A DNA stretch of 64,000 nt from Antitrichia curtipendula (lineage: Eukaryota; Streptophyta; Bryopsida; Hypnales; Leucodontaceae), in contig OX579636.1 in assembly GCA_951230915.1 (NCBI GenBank), forward strand, positions 41,605,912 through 41,669,911. Reading direction: 5' to 3'. Under the pieces are notes generated by a model. The model saw only the letters and a list, made by a program, of their open reading frames with translations, was not told the origin of the DNA and did no database searches. Shown here piece after piece: positions 23,543 through 36,517 of the stretch. The stretch's first letter is position 1. Each line of letters begins with the position of its first letter. Made by a program: the position numbers and the translations under genes.

Positions 23543-25060
23543 ATGGCAGCTGTGGCAGCGAGTATGTCTTGCGCCGCTGCAGCAGCGACGCAATATGCTG
23601 TTGTGGCGAAGGGCGTACCCTTGGGAGGTCTGCAGCTGTTGGGTGTGAAGCAGCAGCAGCATGGAGCGATGCGCGTGGCGACGAGGAAGGGGCAGTGCAA
23701 AATTGCGGCAAGCGCAAACGGGCTCACCTACAAGGACGCGGGCGTGGACATCGACGCGGGCACGGACCTCGTGCGCCGAATTGCGAAGATGACGCCCGGA
23801 ATTGGAGGCTTCGGGGGCTTGTTCCCCTTCGGCGACTCGTACTTGGTGGCGGGCACGGATGGGGTGGGCACGAAGCTGAAGCTGGCGTTCGACATGGACC
23901 AGCACGACACCATCGGGATCGACTTGGTGGCGATGAGCGTGAACGACATCATCACCAGCGGCGCCAAGCCGCTGTTTTTCCTGGACTACTTCGCCACAAG
24001 CCGCTTGGACGTCGACCAGGCAGAGCAGGTGATCAAGGGCATCGTGGACGGGTGCAAGCAGTCGGAGTGCGCGCTCCTGGGCGGCGAGACGGCGGAAATG
24101 CCAGGATTCTACGCGCCCGGCGAGTACGACTTGAGCGGGTTCGCGGTGGGGAGTGTGAAGAAGGAGGCGCTCGTGGATGGGAAAAAGATTGTCGCGGGCG
24201 ATGTGCTGCTGGGGCTGCCTTCCAACGGGGTGCACTCGAATGGATTTTCGCTGGTGCGCAAAGTGCTGGCCAAGTCGGGGGCGTCGCTAAAGGACCCGTT
24301 GCCCGGGACTGGCGTTTCCGTCGGGGAGGCTCTGCTTGCGCCCACGACGATCTATGTCAAGCAGGTGATTGTCGAGCTCGTATCAACTTAGTTTGTGCTC
24401 GTATCATTGGATTGTTTCCTCATCGTACATTTAATGTGACGATCGCCGTTTTCGTTCTAGCTTCGAATACAAAAAGTGGATTCTTTTGTAGCGGGGTTAC
24501 TCAGTTCACAACCTTCTTTTCTCGTTACATCTTTTTCTTGCGTTATGGGCATCTAATGCCGTCTGGACATCATGAGCGTACAGTGGATGTTCTGTACGAG
24601 AGGTGTCCCTGAGCAGCACTCGGTACTTTGTTTCTTCGCTGTGCTTTTTCTTTGAACTACCTGGTTTCGTTTCGGTTCATTACTGAAGAAGGAGAGTTAT
24701 TTGCTGATGAGTTGTGTGTTCCCCATACAGGTACTAGAGCTCTTGGCCAAGTTTGAGATTAAGGGTATTGCTCACATCACCGGTGGCGGTTTTACGGACA
24801 ACATCCCTCGCGTGTTCCCCAAGGGCCTCGGTGTGAACGTGAATGTAGGTTCCTGGGAAGTGCTACCCATCTTCAAATGGTTGCAAGAGCAGGGTGGTGT
24901 GGAGGATGCGGAAATGCGGCGGACATTCAACATGGGCATTGGAATGGTGCTCATCGTTAGTAAGGACGTTGCAGAGGCCCTCGTCTCTGAGGACACATCT
25001 TATGGCAAGGTGTATCGCTTGGGGGACATCGTGAAGGGTGAAGGCGTCACTTTTCAGTAG
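23543..25060 (+). CDS. PUR5: Phosphoribosylformylglycinamidine cyclo-ligase (AIR synthase), plastid type
   Basis: Exons 23543-24364 and 24731-25060 (CAG/GT donor, ACAG acceptor, phase 0) give 383 residues, close to plant PUR5. The enzyme closes the imidazole ring, turning FGAM into AIR with ATP in step five of purine synthesis. Visible family motifs are [12 protein letters not shown] (about 104-115), [13 protein letters not shown] (178-190), [14 protein letters not shown] (224-237) and [13 protein letters not shown] (289-301). Residues 1 to about 57 are Ala/Ser/Gln/Lys-rich and poor in acidic residues, fitting a plastid (or dual plastid/mitochondrial) transit peptide. The ATG at 23543 is the first in this frame. 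The first exon is very GC-rich and the second less so. Reading through the intron would end the protein after VIVELVST, giving a truncated product. Confidence 0.95.
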
Positions 25061-26919
25061 TTCATGAAGATGCTAAACCATCAAATTCAATTCAGGTGAG
25101 GCTTCTACCTCAGATGACTGGTAGGGTTTGCTTTGATACGGTAGGGTTATGTTGCACACAACCAGTAATTTCAAGACAGTATTCATTATCTTTTTGCACT
25201 TGGTCTGTAAGAAACTGCGCGCAGATAGATAGAAGTGGCTACTTCCATATCTACTGGAGTTTTTAGTTTTATCATTTAGAAACTTTCATTGGGGATATAA
25301 ATGCCTGTATTAATAGAAAGAAGAATTTTTTTGAATTTTTTTTACACATTTGAATGATAGAAATCTGTTTTGAAAGCTATCGGCTTACAAAGTGGATTTT
25401 CTATGTTTAAGCTCGGGCACTTAAGAGTTACAGAGTTAGGGTGACTGACTCATTGCAATGCAGTACAGGGTACACCTAAAACTTAGACGGCCACCATCAA
25501 CCACGACCTCGTGAGCTTGTAGTGAAAGTAGTGCTGTTGCTCATAGGTTTTGAAAGCTATGAATCGAGCATCTTAGATGCAGTCATCTTCCTTCCATCAT
25601 GTGAAGTGATTCTTGCTGCTCAATTTTGCATACTAGTAGTCTCCTCGTTGCATTGCATTATCGCTGGCGAATTCAGATTTCAGAGTTTAGGTTCAGTGTC
25701 AGCATCCACCTCGTCTAGTGGTCTGCCTTCAACGTTACATTGGTGAACACGTTCAGGCAAGAATCCAAGTCATTTAGGGTTAGCTTCAGTGACTCTACAC
25801 GTGATATGTTGATCAGAGTCATGACAATGGAATGATCACACATTCGATTAGATCTGCACATGTTATTTCCACCTTGTTCTTCCCATTGAATTCGCTTGAA
25901 CATGTTCAATCCCAATTCTGAATGGGTTCAATGAAGACACCAAAATACTGAGAGAGGAACCCGTTTTTTTTGGCTTTCAACTGTTTATCTTGTTGTCTCT
26001 TATTGGATTGGCATTTTGTAATGTGAGTCTCATCCATTGTGGACAGGATTCTCAACACCCTACAATATATTTACAATGGTTATGTTATTCTCCTTTGGTT
26101 ATTTGTAGGAATAATTTGTGAAATTTAAGAGGCTTTTTCAAAGGTTGTATAGTACTATGGGTAGGATTCTAAGTCAAGTAAAGCAAGCTAGATGATCCAT
26201 TAGCAATTGAAATTCTATTTTCTCAAAAGATGGAATGAAATTTGTTGTGAATTTTCAAGTATGTTGCCCGGATAGACCAAAAAAAGTCACTCACCCTTTC
26301 AAAACCAATATGGAGTGTATCTATGATGGTCATGGTCATAGTTTCTTTCTAAAACAATGGCATCATTGTCTTTAAACAATATATTGGTTTATACTTGAAA
26401 TGTGGAAGTTACTATTGTAATCACTAACTCATTCCATTATTATTACTCAAAATTTTATTGCTCTCACTATTTGTCCCATTATTGACTAAATTTACTTTAT
26501 TCAAGAATGGCTTGTTTAACCCTTAACCTTGGAAGGACATTGTCTCCATGATAGGTACTCATTCAAATATGATTTACTTTTTGGACCAATTGGTGCATTC
26601 TCTTGTTTCTCCATTAACAAAGAAAGTCATTCATCTAACATATTGTATCTTGAATTTGAAAGTCAAACTTGAATTTTCACATAGTTCTTGATTTTCAATG
26701 CTTTTAAGCTTTAACTAAGAAAATATAGCTCCAATAATTTATTTTTTATTCTATTTCAGTTTTTTTCAAAATGATTAAAATTATAATTATTTTTGACAAT
26801 TTGAAGGTAGCATCTTGAAAGTTTAAAATAAAACATTAGATAAGATTTTGGGGTTCTAAAGGGTTGCAAGTTTCCAAACTATTGGGAACACAATAACTTT
26901 GCCAATCAATCCCAAATTA

Positions 26920-27105
26920 GTGGTATAATGTGGCAGAACTATTGCCACATTATACCACATTATAATATTATTTAATTATTTAATTATTTTTTAAGTTTTA
27001 ATTATTTTAATTATTTTTAATTTGGAGCAGCAGTGGCTGGTTCCCAGCATTGGGGACAGGACTGAAACGGCCCTCCAATGGATCTAAAAAACATCTAATG
27101 CACTT
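26920..27105. repeat. MITE remnant with 16-bp perfect hairpin, related to 43454-43730
   Basis: A perfect hairpin (arms 26920-26935 and 26943-26958, 7-nt loop) contains TGCCACATTATACCAC. The right end, GAAACGGCCCTCC followed by AAAAAACATCTAATGC, matches the inverted end of the MITE at 43454. The left end is missing or deleted. Confidence 0.6.
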
Positions 27106-27656
27106 GTGAACTTTGTCTATTGAATTTTCCTTGGTGTGAGCTCAAAGAGTACACCAATCACTCCATGATGTTTATCATTATTATCTTCAGTTCTCTTAAA
27201 AATTTGATGCTATTTAAAGCATTCTTATAATTATTATGATTTTTGCATAGATATTTTAAAATTTCAATAAAATATATTTTAGTATTTTTTAATTATAGAA
27301 AAATTAAAATTAATTTTAGATTTTTATTACTACAAGAGAAAAATATCAATTTTTTTAAATGGATATATTAATATAAAAAACTAAAGAAGTTTGACCAAGC
27401 ATGAAGTTAATTTGTCTTTTAAGGGTTAGGTTGAATACATGACTTTAATGGACCTACACATGGAATATGCAAAATGTTGGTGTCATGACCCTTGTCACAA
27501 CCTTTGATGGATGAATGCATTGATGGATAAACTAATTTATGATGAAATGTATACTAATGGATTGCCTGGAGATAGATATCTCTAGATGGTGGATTTGTAC
27601 ATTGAAGTTAGACAACTCCACTTGGATTACTAGTGCACTGGAATTAAACACAAGTG

Positions 27657-28055
27657 TGTTGGAACTTGGAGTTATGTAATTCCAAGTAGATAATCAAGAT
27701 TTCAATATGAGATGATTTTGATAAGATATAATTGGAAAAGTACAACTAGGACTTTTATTTTAGTAGATGGTTGTAGATAGAACCAAGGATAGAAAGATAA
27801 AGGTAGAAAAAAATCCTAGTCTATCTTAAAGACTAATAGTCTTTATTTATAGTCTCTATTATATAAGACGACAGAGCTTGGAGGTGAGGAGACTCATTTT
27901 GAAGATTGATCTTCCTCTATGGTTGGGTGGTTTGAGCTCCTTGTAAAAACATTCTTATTAATAAGTATATATTGTATTCTTAATTGGAGTTTATTGTTGG
28001 AGGTTTGTACCAGTTGGCCTATTCATGGCTTATCCATTGTATAAGTTCTTCTACA
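27657..28055 (+). mobile_element. Probable solo LTR of a Ty1/copia-like retrotransposon
   Basis: A 399-bp segment starts TGTTGG and ends TACA. It is flanked by AAGTG on the left and AAGAG on the right, a 5-bp duplication with one mismatch. Inside is a TATA-like TATTATATAAG near 27866, and near 27950 a TTCTTATTAATAAGTATA stretch that looks like the R/U5 end and polyadenylation region of plant copia LTRs. No internal retroelement domain follows. The call rests on layout only. Confidence 0.5.
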
Positions 28056-29084
28056 AAGAGAAGTTCTCGGTATCTTATATTTTCAATGCATTCCAAAGGA
28101 CATAATATCATATTGCACATCCTATTCATCAACCATGACACAATTGAAAGTGTTAAATATATTTTTAGTTTCCATTTTTTCAACACTCACCCAATTTACT
28201 TCACATCTATAAGTTTGAAAAAATTGCAAATTAATGATATTGTCAAGTATTCAATGTGATAGGTAGTCAATAGAATAGAATCTTTTCTTATTCAATTATA
28301 TTATTTGTAATTTAAAATTGAATGCCAATTCTATATTTTGCTCAAAATAATTACTTAAGTATGAATATGGCACCCCACTATAGGAAAATACTTATTAAAA
28401 ACACACACCAATGATTCATTATAGCCTCCATTTACAACCTACCTATTTATAAAGCATCTCTACACAACATGGTTGTCAACATATACATTGTGGTAGGCAA
28501 TCCATTTTCAATCTATAGATTGCTTTGTTTCCGTAAAGTTGTGGTGCAATTTGAGTAGTTGTAGCCCATTATGATTGGCTACAAGGCTGTCAATATTGCA
28601 ACCAACCCTTCGTCAATTTTGCAATGAATCTATGGTCAGAAATAGAAAGGTGTATGTGACCATTATAGGTCAAAGAAAATCTTCCACTAAAAAGTTCATA
28701 GAAATTATGTTTTGTGTAATAAAATTCTGGAAAAATATGCAATCCTTCCAAATTCTATTTTTGTACATAGGAAAATTTTGGCACTCAAAGAAGCTGCGCT
28801 CCAAATATGCGTAATTGCTTAAGTGGTTGAAAACGGATTGTCTGCCATATAGTTGCAATGATTACTAACAAAACTCTACAATATAAATGGTACTACTTTT
28901 TCCCTTCATTTGATAAAAAATTGGCATTTGATCTAGAATCTAGGAGTTGAGTTAGAAAAATGGATATAGAACCAATTTTCATTCTTAACACCCTTACAAA
29001 CAACATTTGTAACACAAGTACGATTGAAACACAATATTCCTCCCAACTACACTTTTCAAATTACGAGTATTTATATTTATTTAA

Positions 29085-30095
29085 CCCCTAAAGTCCCAAG
29101 GCTTCTTTTCCATCTAAAAAGCCTTGGACCTAAGAATGTGTAGAAGAAATTTTACAAATTTTGATTGTATAGATTGCAAGATATTTGCATTTAAAGTGAA
29201 GGAAACAAAGTTTTTTTGCACCTTGTTCAACTACATTTTGGGGCTTTGAACCTTCATAACTTATAATTTTTGCTCGACTACTTTGAATTTCTAGTTTTAT
29301 ATGATAAAGAATTGAGTTGTGAGAGTAGGAGAATTTAAAAAAAACAAAAAAACATTTAATTTTCACTCATTAAAAAATTGTTAAATAGAAGTAAGTTCAA
29401 GATTGAAGGAAAATCTAAATTGTTAATAGCACTAAGATGGAATTGAAATATACTAATCTTGACGGTGAGATTGTTCTATCAAAAGATCCTAACCCATAAA
29501 TGCCGCAGAGGACGCTTTTCGGCCGATAAATGACAAAGAATCTCTCCATGCAGGACAGAAGTGCAAATATTAATCTTCCAAATTTTGTGTGAAAAGGGAA
29601 GGTCTTTGACAGTAGCTTGACTTCCATTGAGCGCTTTTGCATTTTTTTAAGCTAATAGTTCACAAGATGATTTCTACAATGACTAGCTTGTCATTTAAGG
29701 ATTAACCTTGTGAATTCTATAAGTTTTTTTAAAGACGATACTTTGATTGCCCCCAAAACAAGATTGTATGTAACTTTCATATAACAAGTCCAAATGGAAT
29801 AAATAAAAGCTTTCCATGTACATAAAAATATAGTTTACATAAAATTAAATTTTTAAATTTTTATACTTTAAGTTATTTTGAAATTTGTTTCTTGCCTACC
29901 AAACTAAAAAAGGGGATTTTGTGCCATAACTTTTGCTACTAGGCTCCTATTGAAACAAAAATTATATTTTTGAAAAGCTAAATGTGTTTGTCTATCTTCA
30001 AAAAAAAATTCAGAAAATCATGACAAATATTGAGACCATGGGAGCCTGCCCAAAATCCATTTTGTCCCCCCAAGGGGACAAAGGGACTTTAGGGG
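29085..30095. mobile_element. 1011-bp TTAA-flanked element, CCCCTAAAGTCCC termini
   Basis: TTAA at 29081-29084 and 30096-30099 flank inverted ends CCCCTAAAGTCCC (13 bp, no mismatch). The interior contains the family words found in other copies: a reverse-orientation CCAAATGGAATAAATAAAAGC and, near the right end, CAGGCTCCCATGGTCTC in reverse. It lacks a transposase. A 215-bp block at 29487-29705 is also found at 52505-52735 and may be a nested repeat. Confidence 0.85.
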
Positions 30096-30567
30096 TTAAT
30101 ATGATATATAATTGAAATCATCCATCCCTGCACCAAATGGGAGGATAACAAAATGCACCTCAACGTAATTCAAACTCCTTGGCAGGTGAGTTCTTCGATT
30201 ACCAATCTGATAACAATACTCAATCACCACGCTGAGAGGAATTCAATAGGAGTGACCTAAATAATTTACTCCTTTCACTTCAAGAATACAAGTTTCATGC
30301 GAACACCAGCGAAGTAAATTACACCAATTGCTCACATGCTGCTGAGATGTTGGGTCCGATTTTACAGAGCAGCTTCGGTGACACGCCTGCCAGCTCGAGC
30401 CCTGCTGTCTACAGAGCCGAATACTATTTCTATCAGGGTCTTTGTGAGATGGTGTCGCTGACCTAATTTCAGCTTCTAAGGGTCGCACAGATGATAATGC
30501 ACAAATAGATAGATGAACAGAAACTATTTACAACAGATGGAATCCAAGCATTCTACCGTCCTAGCTG

Positions 30568-33500
30568 TCAATTATCCCAGCCATCATGCCGGCTATGAAA
30601 GTCCCATTTCTTCAACGGGACTCCATGGAAAATCTTCGAGAATTGCCCCAAACATTCTGTCCGTTTATCATAGTGTCCCTGCGTGTCACGGCTGATGGCT
30701 GAGCTCGAAAACTTTGAAGTGTCGATCGCCCAAGCAGGGTGCACGTATTCCACTGCACGTTCTGAGGTTTGATTTGCCAAAACAAAATTCATGAGAATAT
30801 CTTCACAGTTGAAAAGCTCATCCACTACAGCCCGAGCTTTCCGCACATCCTGGCTCCAATATTTTGCAAACGCCGTCTCACTATCCAGAAACGCAGCGCC
30901 TGTGAGTATCATGTTATACCCTGCTTGACAGCGGGAGTATCTTTCGTTTCGGTAATGGAGGGGAGCTCCATCAGCAAAACGTGGATAAAAGCCCACCATT
31001 CTATTCGGGTTTTCTCGCCATGCCCTGAAACCCCGCTCCACATCATCGCAAGTCATCATGATATCATCGTCTAGCTCAAAGACAGCCTTCGTCCTGATCA
31101 ACGGATCGGGCTTGAACCGATTGTTCAGAGAGTTTTGGGACTCCACACGAATCCTAACTGGGACAGCAGAATCAAAATCCATCACCGGGTCCGGGGGAGT
31201 TCCCATATTCCAAACAACCACAATTTCCCGGACAGATGCGCAGCGAGAGTAATGCTTGACGTACATCTGGAGGTTCCAGAGTCGAGCTTCATATGTCATG
31301 GCGACCATTGTGAACTGGGAGTATTGACCATCAACTGGGTAAGGCTCTTCTCCTCCGTTTCTACCGAAGAAGCAGTTGACCGCCAGGCAGACGGCGCATA
31401 CACTCACAACAAAACTAAGAATACCAAACAAGCACACTAAACAGGATTTAGGTAGCAGCTTCGAAGACATAACAGTACTAGTTCTGCCCAAGCGGCTTGC
31501 TGCTTTGTACAACCGCGTTGGAAACTGGGGCCGCGCCACCCATGGCAGAAAAGTCTCAGCTTTCTTGCCAGGGGTCAGGAACAGAGGCAAGAAACAGCGA
31601 GCATAGCCGAAAAGAATGCCCACCAGGATGTTTAATGAAAAGAGAATCAACATAGCTCCTCCCCCAAAAGCATACTTCATAGTCAAGTCCCCGGAGGGCA
31701 CCCTATCTCCATCCACAACAGCTATCCATTCACCGGAAGGAAGCTGATGAACGTTCATGTGGTGAGTTCGCTTGCCATTCCAAGCATTGCGACCTTTCTT
31801 TGACTGCTCCAAATTCAGAGGCACCTCAACCTCATGATATTTCTCCATCGTTAGGGTCACGACATGAAAAGCGCGCAAACGGTGTCCATAAGTCTCACCA
31901 CAATCTTGTCCAACCCGGTAAAGCTTGCCTTCGTGTTCAAACAGTCCCCCTCCGTTTCTAGCTCCAATACTTTTGGGACCGTTCCTGACAGGGTTCTTTG
32001 CATGCTCTCTCCAAGGACCTAGAGGTGAAGGAGCAACCCATATTTCCAAGTGTCCGTTTTTGCGGGCACCGAAGCGGTAATGGTTAGAGGCGAAGAGCCA
32101 ATACTTGCCGTTATGCTTCACCATTGAAGCATCCACCAAGGGCTGGTCTATCAGCGTTTTCTCAAACGCCCACCGCAGAGGAAACTGTCTAGCCTTGTAA
32201 AGGCTTAATTTCCCGTTTTTGCTACCTTCCGGCATCATATATACCTGCATCAGAGGAAAAAATTGTAAAGGTAGAAACTAATAAAGTTATAAACTTTGTT
32301 GAACGAGCTGGAAATGTTCAATGATTTGAATTTCGTTGGCAGTTATTTACCTCGCCGTCGTACTCGAAAACATGCGGATAGGACAGATGCCACTCTTCCT
32401 CGAGTGCGATACCCACATACGTCCATGTTATCCCTTGGTCTGAACTCTCTGCCACACCAATGTCGCCTTTCATAGTAATGCTTGTCTTCGTCTCAAAGAA
32501 CAAATACATCTTAGAACCCTGTATTAGAAAAAGGAAATTCCGATTAGTTTCTGCAAGGTGATTGCTGGATATTCTTCACGTTAACATGAATCGTTAATGA
32601 ATCAGGTGGGTCCGTTAGTCCGGAGCTGTTGGAACGATGTGCCAAGATGATATTGTAGCCATGATGTGCATGCCCTCCTATTAAAATCATGAACAACAAT
32701 GCAGTACTGCCTGAAAAATTACGACATCGGCCGTTACTTCGAGCAGAAAAAGAGACACGGTAACCTTCCTACTATAATTTCTTACCCGAATGAACAGGAA
32801 GGGATCTGCCACAAAATTACTCGGAGAGTTCATGTCCGTCACTGAGGCACATGTGAAAACTGGATTCGCCACAGGCCAAGCTGCTGTTTGGTTATTCCTA
32901 AAATTTGACTGCACACACAGCTCGTCAGTTAGTCTGAGAACACCCTCTTGTTGAAACAAAATATTTGCATGTTACTAATCTACAAACCTCTCCTGCTTGC
33001 ATCCACAGATATGTTCCGGCTCTACGATCAATTCATCTACTCTATTAAAATTACCTATGTCCGCATAATAGGGATTATTCAGGCAGGCATACTGTCGGTA
33101 CAACTCAGTCCTTCCACGAAATGGAGACCACAAGTCCTATTGAAGTGGAAGTTTATAAAGGACAGTTAACCACCAGATATTATTCACATACGTCAATAGA
33201 CGTCCTCAATATTCCGATGCATTGAACTCTGAACAATTCTTGAGTACATTAGGACTTCACACATGGTATTTGATTAACATGTTGACTGTTAGCACTACAT
33301 AAAAATATACAAAAATGATATTGATATTTTCAAAACTATATCTTAATGTTTGATTATAAATTGAATCTCTGAAAGGTTAGGTGAATAAGGTAGTGTGCTG
33401 TAAAAGTGACCATGTTCTAAATGCGACCTCTATCTAGGAATGAGTGATATATTGCTTGAAATATCTATTACAGTTAATGATGAGTTGATGAGTTAGGTAG

Positions 33501-34014
33501 GCTTAAATGATCACTTTAAGAGCAGACTACCTTATATGAAAAACAAAAATGAGTATGTACACACACAAGTGACTCCCAGGGTCCTTTAGAGAGCATATGT
33601 TAGAGAAAACAAACCAAAGGATTTCGTGTGGTCGCCTCTGAGCATGAGAAAATACACTTCGAGCAGGGAAACAGAACTGACCATTTCAATGGGCTGCAAC
33701 GCAAAAGGGGAGATGCCGCGGTACACTCCAATGCTCCATGAGCCTTCGTTGTCTGGCTGGCAGCCAGCGACCGGGCCGACACTGAGAATCCGCTTGTATG
33801 GTGAGAATGCTATCCAAGCAAAGAACGTCCCTACAACCGAGAAAAAGAGAATGGACCAGAAGTAAAATAAAAACGTCGACGAGAGAGCGCAGCCACGATG
33901 CGGCAGCTTTTCGTGGCACTTGGTACACAAGCCATAGCTGGGCCACCGACACTTGCACTTCATATCACACCAGTCCCCTCCCATTCCCGCCCTCGGACTC
34001 GCTGTGGCCTTCAT
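30568..34014 (-). CDS. GINT1: Glucosamine inositolphosphorylceramide transferase (GT64 family), GINT1-type
   Basis: Exons 34014-33682, 32908-32786, 32518-32351 and 32244-30568 join in phase 0 to give 766 residues, matching the plant GINT1 length. The enzyme adds an N-acetylglucosamine-type sugar to inositolphosphorylceramide in the Golgi during sphingolipid glycosylation. Visible features are a Cys-rich cytosolic head, a membrane segment at about 45-69, a beta-propeller-like region at about 112-395 (AAWPVANPV, SNFVADPF, VGQDCGETYG, DGDRVPSGDL), two more membrane segments at about 399-423 and 475-501, and a C-terminal GT64 domain at about 517-761 with the metal-binding FELDDDIMM (DDD at 600-602) and EDILMNF. 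Splice sites are GT-AG; the first donor (GTCAGT) is weaker than the others. MGGDW at residue 11 is an alternative start. No lesion is visible, so the gene should be functional. Confidence 0.95.
33386..33534. repeat. 149-bp MITE of the TAAGGTAG family in GINT1 intron 1
   Basis: The ends TAAGGTAGTGTGCTGTAAAA and, inverted, TAAGGTAGTCTGCTCTTAAA mark a MITE inside the 32909-33681 intron of GINT1. Larger relatives lie at 49615-50103 and 51142-51455. Confidence 0.75.
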
Positions 34015-35928
34015 CTCAAAAGTAATTGCGTCACCCTACCGAAAATCTTTCTAAAAGCTTCACTGACCCAGGAGATTCATTTTAATGAATTGCAGACTTC
34101 AAATGCTAGGACTCTCCACCTATATTTTCACCCGTTCGGTATAAGGAGGCAACGAAGCTGTATTGCACACAGATGTGACCGAGAAGAGTCTTCCGGGCAG
34201 CACTCTCCGATGTCCCTCTCCTTGTTTTCGTGAGCTTTGAATGCACGTCTTGGAACGCTTGCAATCCTGAGCTGTACTCGAGGCCGTACCAACCACGAAC
34301 GTATTCGTTGCTAACTGAATTACGATTACAACCTCGTCACATCACCCTTGGGCACAAGAACGTGCAATATTATTTCAGGTGAAGCAGCGCGCTTCGTCTT
34401 GGGCAGAGATAAATACACGGGCAACTCGAGTGTCCTCCCGCGATTGCCAGCATTTGTTATTGCAGAGTACGAGGAGCCACGGTTAACCGCCAAGTGCTCC
34501 CTGTTTCAGCTCGTTCGTACTATAGCGAGCCTAAATCCCCATGGGACCGCCAGCAAGGCGGGAGACTGGGAATAAATCTTGGCTTCCTCAACAAAATACT
34601 GTACCGATACTCTACGAGTCAAAAATGAAATTCAAATTCTTCGATACTAATGCAAAAATGATCTTTCCCTCAGCAATTCCCCAAACCAAAAACCATGAAA
34701 GTTTTCGGCGCTCAAAAAAACCAAGAACGCCTCTCTCTCTCTCCAAGATCCAATCAAGAACAACTCATACACCCCTCACTAAATCCTCAGAAACTCAAAA
34801 AGACGAAGCACAGCACTTCTCTTGCAAGACTAAAAATATTTCAAAAATAATAATAATACTCAGTAACCAAGACCACTCAAAAATCAAACGCGGTCGATAA
34901 AGAAACTGTCGCAGCTATTGCTTCTCTCAAATGCCTCTGCAAACACACGATCTCACTTCTTCCTGTCTATCTCGAGCACTCTTGTCAGCTGTTCAATGAA
35001 TCCACCACTCTGGATTATTAACAATCGCCTTCAAATGCGGCGAGAAGAACTTGACTCCCAAGCCTGCCTCCGGCGGCTCTAATAAATAAATCACAAACTG
35101 CTTACAAATCACAAACAGCTTCTGAATCCTCCTCGCTGACAAAGCAACATCCAGGTCGCACACCATCCACGGTCACCAGTAGCTACCTCGCACAATCCTC
35201 CGTGCCGACTAAAGGAACTTTCCATACCAACTCCAACGCACGGCTCTTTCCCGTGCCATAAAGTGCATCCTCTCCGCGACTAATCAGAGAAGCAGTGGTT
35301 CCTCAGCTTCTGAAAGCTCCCAAGAAACCCGTGGAATTCACTCCCCCAGGGACGCTCTGATAGCTGGCACCAACGCGGTTTACCTGCCTCCTGCTTTTCC
35401 AGCTCTCACCGACGAAGTTAAGGGCAAGAAAGGGGTCAAAACGAATCAGGAACGAGCGAACATTACAAAGGAAGACGAAGAAGAAAAGGAAGCAGCGTGG
35501 TACATTTCGAGATACGATCGATCGATTGCAACTCCCTTGGCACCAACTCATGAAGATCGTCCCGCTCAGTGGAGACGACGACGACCATGGCGACGCAGCT
35601 GTAGGAGCTGCTTCCCAGTCATACACTCTCGGCCTGGCCGGGCCGCAGCTTGGGCCGCGTGCCGAGCGAGTGCCGCCCCGGATTTGCGTTTCCACTCACC
35701 CGGCCCGGGCTGCAGCTTTTCCGCTATATTGGGGCGTTATTAATGTAGCACGCGGGATGGAATCCGGGAGCTGGGTGAACTGGGCCAGTGGCACACTGGC
35801 ACCGGCTCGTCCGCCCGACCTGTGCCGGAACAGGGTTCCTCGGTTGCTGACCTGGCTGCCCGCCAGATCTTGTTGACCCGATCCCCACCTGTTTGCCTCC
35901 TGCTTTTGGTAGAAACGTACCCGACTAA
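34015..35928 (-). promoter_or_regulatory. GINT1 upstream region, possibly with a long spliced leader
   Basis: This stretch is GC-richer than ordinary spacer. On the minus strand it holds a CT-rich tract near 35480-35510 (CTTCCTTTTCTTCTTCGTCT) typical of plant leaders. The ATG is preceded by TTACTTTTGAG, which could be a splice acceptor, so transcription may start about 1.5 kb upstream with an intron in the leader. Open frames at 35303-35876 overlap on both strands and show no family signature. Confidence 0.35.
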
Positions 35929-36517
35929 GAGCATCTCCACCGGTTCACTCTAAATGGTCCCTTCAAAGGGTTTCCCGTGGCCTGAAGCAAAATAAGGACC
36001 CACTAGTTGCAGCCTCTAAATGTTTTCAACGCCGGTCACTGAAAGTTTTTGTCGCCGCACTTGAAGCTCCCGTCCCGGGCACGTTTGACTCCAGGCACGG
36101 CACTGACGAGAAGACCAAGTCTCAGCACCTATTTCAATGGCGCCGCGTGGGGGGCACAGTTCGGGCAGGAGGAGCAGCTGCCCGACAAGCGAGGCACAGC
36201 AAGTGGGTTTTTCAACCGAAGCAACACAACTTCGAGCTTATTAGTCACATTAGTCACAATTCAACCAATCTCATAAATTGTATGCCTTCAAAAATTGGAA
36301 ATGGTCCCAAAACTTCCCAATAGTTTCAGCTAACCCTAAGCAAGCATGCCAACATGTAAAATAATATAGTAAGCAACATGTACACAAATTTTGTAATTTG
36401 CAAGTATTGAAATATATATATACATATATGTAAACATGAATTATACAATTTCTGGCTTAAGGCGTATTGTCATTTTTGTTAAATTCCTATACAAATGTCT
36501 ACAAAATACTAAAATGT

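Larger units (their letters stand above)
25061..30567. other. Spacer between PUR5 and GINT1 (converging genes)
   Basis: The PUR5 3' UTR occupies the first few hundred bases and the GINT1 3' UTR the last (on the minus strand). Between them lie a MITE remnant near 26920-27105, a likely solo LTR at 27657-28055 and a TTAA-flanked element at 29085-30095. I see no gene in it. Short open frames such as 25522-25746 show no family signature. Confidence 0.6.

Noticed and set aside
23390..24235. Minus-strand open frame across PUR5 exon 1, and an 1.1-kb plus frame in the wrong phase
   Set aside because: Both are shadows of the GC-rich PUR5 exon; their products are His/Arg- or Gly/Arg-rich without domains.
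35303..35876. Overlapping GC-rich open frames on both strands upstream of GINT1
   Set aside because: No domain or conserved motif; better explained as promoter and leader sequence.
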